Below are positions 61,063-64,000 of a DNA stretch of 64,000 nt, piece after piece. Position 1 is the first letter of the stretch; every line of letters starts with the position of its first letter. Both the position numbers and the translations under genes were made by a program. The notes beneath the pieces were generated by a model. That model ran no database searches, was not told where the DNA came from, and saw nothing but the letters and a program-made list of their open reading frames with translations. Source of the stretch: Streptomyces sp. NRRL S-37 (lineage in GTDB: Bacteria > Actinomycetota > Actinomycetes > Streptomycetales > Streptomycetaceae); contig NZ_JOIZ01000006.1 in assembly GCF_000721605.1 (NCBI RefSeq), positions 310,001-374,000 on the forward strand, written 5' to 3'.

Positions 61063-62454
61063 ATGAGCCGTTCCGCCCACCCCGCCGGGCCCCGTCACGC
61101 CGACGTCCTCCCCGAGGGGCACTACTCCGCACCGCCCACCGACCTCAACGCCCTCGACTCCAAGGTGTGGGCCGAGACCGTCACCCGTGACACCGACGGT
61201 GTGCTCACCGTCGGCGGGATCGACGTCAAGCGGCTCGCCGAGGAGTACGGCACCCCCGCCTACGTCCTCGACGAGGACGACTTCCGGAGCCGGGCGCGGG
61301 CCTGGCGCACCGCCTTCGGCAGCGACGCCGACGTGTTCTACGCCGGCAAGGCGTTCCTCTCCCGGGCCGTCGTGCGGTGGCTGGACGAGGAAGGGCTGAA
61401 CCTCGACGTCTGCTCCGGGGGCGAACTCGCCACCGCGCTCTCCGCCGGGATGCCCGCCGAGCGCATCGCCTTCCACGGCAACAACAAGTCCACCGGTGAG
61501 ATCCGGCGGGCCGTCGAGGCCGGGGTCGGGCGGATCGTGCTCGACTCGTTCCAGGAGATCGTCCGGGTCGCGCACATCGCGCGGGAGCTCGGCGCGCGGC
61601 AGCGGGTGCAGATCCGTATCACCGTGGGCGTCGAGGCGCACACCCACGAGTTCATCGCCACCGCCCACGAGGACCAGAAGTTCGGCATCCCGCTGGCCGG
61701 CGGGCAGGCCGCGGAGGCCGTGCGGCGGGCGCTGCAGCTCGACGGGCTCGAGCTCATCGGGATCCACTCCCACATCGGGTCGCAGATCTTCGACATGTCC
61801 GGGTTCGAGGTGGCCGCGCACCGGGTGGTGGGGCTGCTCAAGGACATCCGGGACGAGCACGGGGTCGAGCTGCCCGAGATCGACCTCGGGGGCGGGCTCG
61901 GGATCGCGTACACCAGTGACGACGACCCGCGCGAGCCGCACGAGATCGCCAAGGCGCTGACCGAGATCGTCACCCGGGAGTGCGAGGCCGCGCGGCTGAC
62001 GACCCCCCGGATCTCCGTCGAGCCGGGGCGGGCCATCGTCGGGCCCACCGCCTTCACGCTCTACGAGGTCGGCACCGTCAAGCCGCTCGACGGGCTGCGG
62101 ACCTACGTCTCCGTGGACGGCGGGATGTCGGACAACATCCGGACCGCGCTGTACGACGCCGAGTACAGCGTCGCCCTCGCCTCCCGTGTCTCCGACGCCG
62201 AGCCGATGCTGTGCCGGGTCGTCGGCAAGCACTGCGAGAGCGGGGACATCGTGGTGAAGGACGCCTTCCTGCCGGGGGACCTGGCACCCGGTGACCTCAT
62301 CGCCGTCCCCGCGACCGGGGCGTACTGCCGGTCGATGGCCAGCAACTACAACCATGTGCTGCGTCCGCCCGTCGTCGCCGTCAAGGACGGCGAGGCGCGC
62401 GTGATCGTGCGGCGGGAGACGGAGGAGGACCTCCTCCGGCTCGACGTCGGATGA
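61063..62454 (+). CDS. lysA: Diaminopimelate decarboxylase
   Basis: PLP enzyme of 463 residues that makes L-lysine from meso-diaminopimelate. The N-terminal barrel has the PLP lysine in [10 protein letters not shown] (about residue 95), then [18 protein letters not shown], and the phosphate-binding glycines LGGGLGIAY. The C-terminal domain has [10 protein letters not shown] and the substrate-specific Cys in CESGDI. ATG 61063 has GAAGAGAG about 9 nt upstream. It is co-directional with hom and thrC, which share the aspartate pathway. A strong hairpin follows the stop, so hom has its own promoter or reads through. Confidence 0.98.
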   Translation: MSRSAHPAGPRHADVLPEGHYSAPPTDLNALDSKVWAETVTRDTDGVLTVGGIDVKRLAEEYGTPAYVLDEDDFRSRARAWRTAFGSDADVFYAGKAFLSRAVVRWLDEEGLNLDVCSGGELATALSAGMPAERIAFHGNNKSTGEIRRAVEAGVGRIVLDSFQEIVRVAHIARELGARQRVQIRITVGVEAHTHEFIATAHEDQKFGIPLAGGQAAEAVRRALQLDGLELIGIHSHIGSQIFDMSGFEVAAHRVVGLLKDIRDEHGVELPEIDLGGGLGIAYTSDDDPREPHEIAKALTEIVTRECEAARLTTPRISVEPGRAIVGPTAFTLYEVGTVKPLDGLRTYVSVDGGMSDNIRTALYDAEYSVALASRVSDAEPMLCRVVGKHCESGDIVVKDAFLPGDLAPGDLIAVPATGAYCRSMASNYNHVLRPPVVAVKDGEARVIVRRETEEDLLRLDVG

Positions 62455-62474
62455 GCGGCGACGGCAGGAACACC

Positions 62475-62509
62475 GACCGGGAGGCGGAAGATCTTCCGCC
62501 TCCCCGGTC
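62475..62509 (+). terminator. Terminator between lysA and hom
   Basis: CCGGGAGGCGGAAGA pairs with TCTTCCGCCTCCCCGG (one bulged C) as a nearly perfect palindrome centred at AGATCT, about 20 nt after lysA. Confidence 0.88.
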
Positions 62510-62612
62510 GTGAAAATGAAATAGATGTCTCACGATCCGGACATAACGCAGAAAGTTCCGTCCGGTGAGTGAGACTGGTGCAACCGAGACGGTAATCAGG
62601 AAACGAGGTCGG

Positions 62613-63905
62613 ATGATGCGTACGCGTCCGCTGAAGGTGGCGCTGCTGGGCTGTGGAGTGGTCGGCTCAGAGGTGGCGCGCATCATGACGACGCACGCCG
62701 ACGACCTCGCCGCCCGGATCGGGGCCCCGGTGGAGCTCGCGGGCGTGGCCGTACGGCGGCCCGACAAGGTGCGCGAGGGGATCGACCCCGCCCTGGTCAC
62801 CACCGACGCCACCGCGCTCGTCAAACGCGGCGACCTCGACATCGTCGTGGAGGTCATCGGCGGCATCGAGCCCGCCCGCACGCTCATCACCACCGCCTTC
62901 GAGCACGGCGCCTCCGTCGTCTCCGCGAACAAGGCCCTCCTCGCCCAGGACGGCGCCGCGCTGCACGCCGCCGCCGAGGAGCACGGCAAGGACCTCTACT
63001 ACGAGGCCGCCGTCGCCGGCGCCATCCCGCTGATCCGGCCGCTGCGCGAGTCCCTCGCCGGTGACAAGGTCAACCGGGTGCTCGGCATCGTCAACGGCAC
63101 CACCAACTTCATCCTCGACAAGATGGACTCCACGGGCGCCGGCTACCAGGAGGCGCTCGACGAGGCCACCGCGCTCGGGTACGCCGAGGCCGACCCCACC
63201 GCCGACGTCGAGGGGTTCGACGCCGCCGCCAAGGCCGCCATCCTCGCCGGGATCGCCTTCCACACGCGGGTGCGGCTCGACGACGTCCACCGCGAGGGCA
63301 TGACCGAGGTCACCGCCGGCGACTTCGCCTCCGCCCGGGAGATGGGCTGCACCATCAAGCTGCTCGCCATCTGCGAGCGGGCCGAGGACGGGGCGTCGGT
63401 CACCGCGCGGGTGCATCCGGCGATGATTCCGCTCACCCACCCGCTGGCCTCCGTGCGCGGCGCGTACAACGCCGTGTTCGTCGAGTCGGACGCCTCCGGG
63501 CAACTGATGTTCTACGGGCCCGGCGCCGGTGGCGCGCCGACCGCCTCCGCCGTGCTCGGTGACCTCGTCGCCGTGGGGCGGAACCGGATCGGCGGGACGA
63601 CCGGACCCGGTGAGTCCGCGTACGCCGCGCTGCCCGTCTCGCCGATGGGCGAGGTCGTCACGCGGTACCACATCAGTCTCGACGTGGCCGACAAACCGGG
63701 CGTTCTCGCCCAGGTCGCGACCGTGTTCGCCGAACACGGCGTCTCGATCGATACGGTTCGCCAGTCGGGCAAGGACGGTGAGGCCTCCCTCGTCGTCGTC
63801 ACCCACCGTGCGTCCGACGCGGCCCTCGGCGGGACCGTCGAGGCGTTGCGCAAGCTCGACACCGTGCGCGGTGTCGCCAGCATCATGCGGGTTGAAGGAG
63901 AGTAA
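62613..63905 (+). CDS. hom: Homoserine dehydrogenase with ACT domain
   Basis: Reduces aspartate semialdehyde to homoserine with NAD(P)H; 430 residues. Rossmann motif VALLGCGVVGSEVA (about 9-22), conserved VSANKALLAQDG, catalytic region VAGAIPLIRPLRESLAGD and NGTTNFILDKM, FDAAAKAAILA. The C-terminal ACT domain (about 350-425, DVADKPGVLAQVATVFAEHGVSIDTVRQ) is expected to mediate threonine feedback. Two adjacent ATG codons (62613, 62616) are possible; GAGG lies 5-8 nt upstream. It is followed closely by thrC. Confidence 0.97.
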   Translation: MMRTRPLKVALLGCGVVGSEVARIMTTHADDLAARIGAPVELAGVAVRRPDKVREGIDPALVTTDATALVKRGDLDIVVEVIGGIEPARTLITTAFEHGASVVSANKALLAQDGAALHAAAEEHGKDLYYEAAVAGAIPLIRPLRESLAGDKVNRVLGIVNGTTNFILDKMDSTGAGYQEALDEATALGYAEADPTADVEGFDAAAKAAILAGIAFHTRVRLDDVHREGMTEVTAGDFASAREMGCTIKLLAICERAEDGASVTARVHPAMIPLTHPLASVRGAYNAVFVESDASGQLMFYGPGAGGAPTASAVLGDLVAVGRNRIGGTTGPGESAYAALPVSPMGEVVTRYHISLDVADKPGVLAQVATVFAEHGVSIDTVRQSGKDGEASLVVVTHRASDAALGGTVEALRKLDTVRGVASIMRVEGE

Positions 63906-63911
63906 CCAGCA

Positions 63912-64000
63912 ATGACCCACCAGTGGCGCGGAATCATCGAGGAGTACCGGGACCGGCTGCCGGTATCCGACACCACGCCGGTCGTGACGCTCCGCGAGGG
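63912..64000 (+). CDS. thrC: Threonine synthase, N-terminal fragment (runs off window)
   Basis: ATG 63912 begins 6 nt after the hom stop. The visible 29 residues (THQWRGIIEEYRDRLPVSD, then TTPVVTLREG) match the start of bacterial threonine synthase, a PLP enzyme converting phosphohomoserine to threonine. The PLP lysine region is outside the window. It completes the hom-thrC(-thrB) operon layout expected in Streptomyces. Confidence 0.9.
   Translation, partial: MTHQWRGIIEEYRDRLPVSDTTPVVTLRE

Overview
The window reads as chromosomal DNA of a Streptomyces species or very close relative. The DNA is extremely GC-rich with strong third-position GC bias. It carries a nickel superoxide dismutase with its protease, a conservon (sensor, roadblock, DUF742 and GTPase genes), a WhiJ-like regulator/DUF397/ATPase set, several FtsW/PBP-type wall genes and a Lon gene behind an HspR-type box. 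From memory, the gene order resembles the sodN-to-thr region of S. coelicolor; I could not search to confirm this.

Layout. 1-1434: 3' part of cytochrome c oxidase subunit I and a small membrane protein. 1500-4250: a RibD-like reductase, two small genes, and a reverse-strand AraC/VOC/VOC group. 4290-6770: sodN and sodX, divergent, then a CGNR zinc-finger protein and a methyltransferase. 6830-9560: an amino-acid ABC transporter operon. 10143-13382: malic enzyme, zinc-type oxidoreductase, and an HTH gene coupled to a Clp N-domain protein. 13736-15647: PadR regulator with a DUF4097 protein. 16082-25660: a small conserved protein, 2-oxoglutarate dehydrogenase/decarboxylase (kgd), a two-component system, a spermidine-synthase-like protein and Lon. 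25807-28267: GH25 lysozyme, MarR regulator, PP2C-like phosphatase. 28663-34860: conservon followed by a StyA-like flavin monooxygenase. 34824-42674: NlpC/P60 hydrolase, TetR, AurF-like oxygenase, DUF3291 protein, PBP and FtsW pair, and a Gly/Asn/Gln-repeat SH3 protein. 42789-51712: dual-specificity phosphatase, NERD protein, Ku, a GT51 wall enzyme whose transpeptidase half looks dead, an unusual membrane-bound sigma-like protein, an ECF sigma operon, a methyltransferase and a lipoprotein. 52068-58873: an accessory stretch with a probable phosphorothioate-dependent restriction enzyme, a WhiJ-like set, and a 2.5 kb insert of unusual composition flanked by a 62-bp duplication. 59296-64000: tRNA-Arg(CCG), a single-domain response regulator, a DALR protein, lysA, hom and the start of thrC.

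How the genes work together. Several groups form translationally coupled operons (ATGA or GTGA overlaps): the ABC transporter, HTH/Clp, the two-component system, the conservon, FtsW/PBP, and the sigma-like/GT51 pair. lysA, hom and thrC form an aspartate-family amino-acid block.

The most notable signals are five. (1) Fourteen genes have a TAnnnT -10 hexamer exactly 6-7 nt before the start codon, the geometry expected of leaderless mRNAs. (2) A GT51 protein has lost its transpeptidase SxxK lysine and is coupled to a membrane-anchored sigma-like protein. (3) A compact ScoMcrA-like restriction enzyme is present. (4) A 537-residue protein of unknown function lies in a repeat-flanked insert beside it. 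(5) A protein-like reading frame without a conventional start lies near 51.8-52.0 kb.
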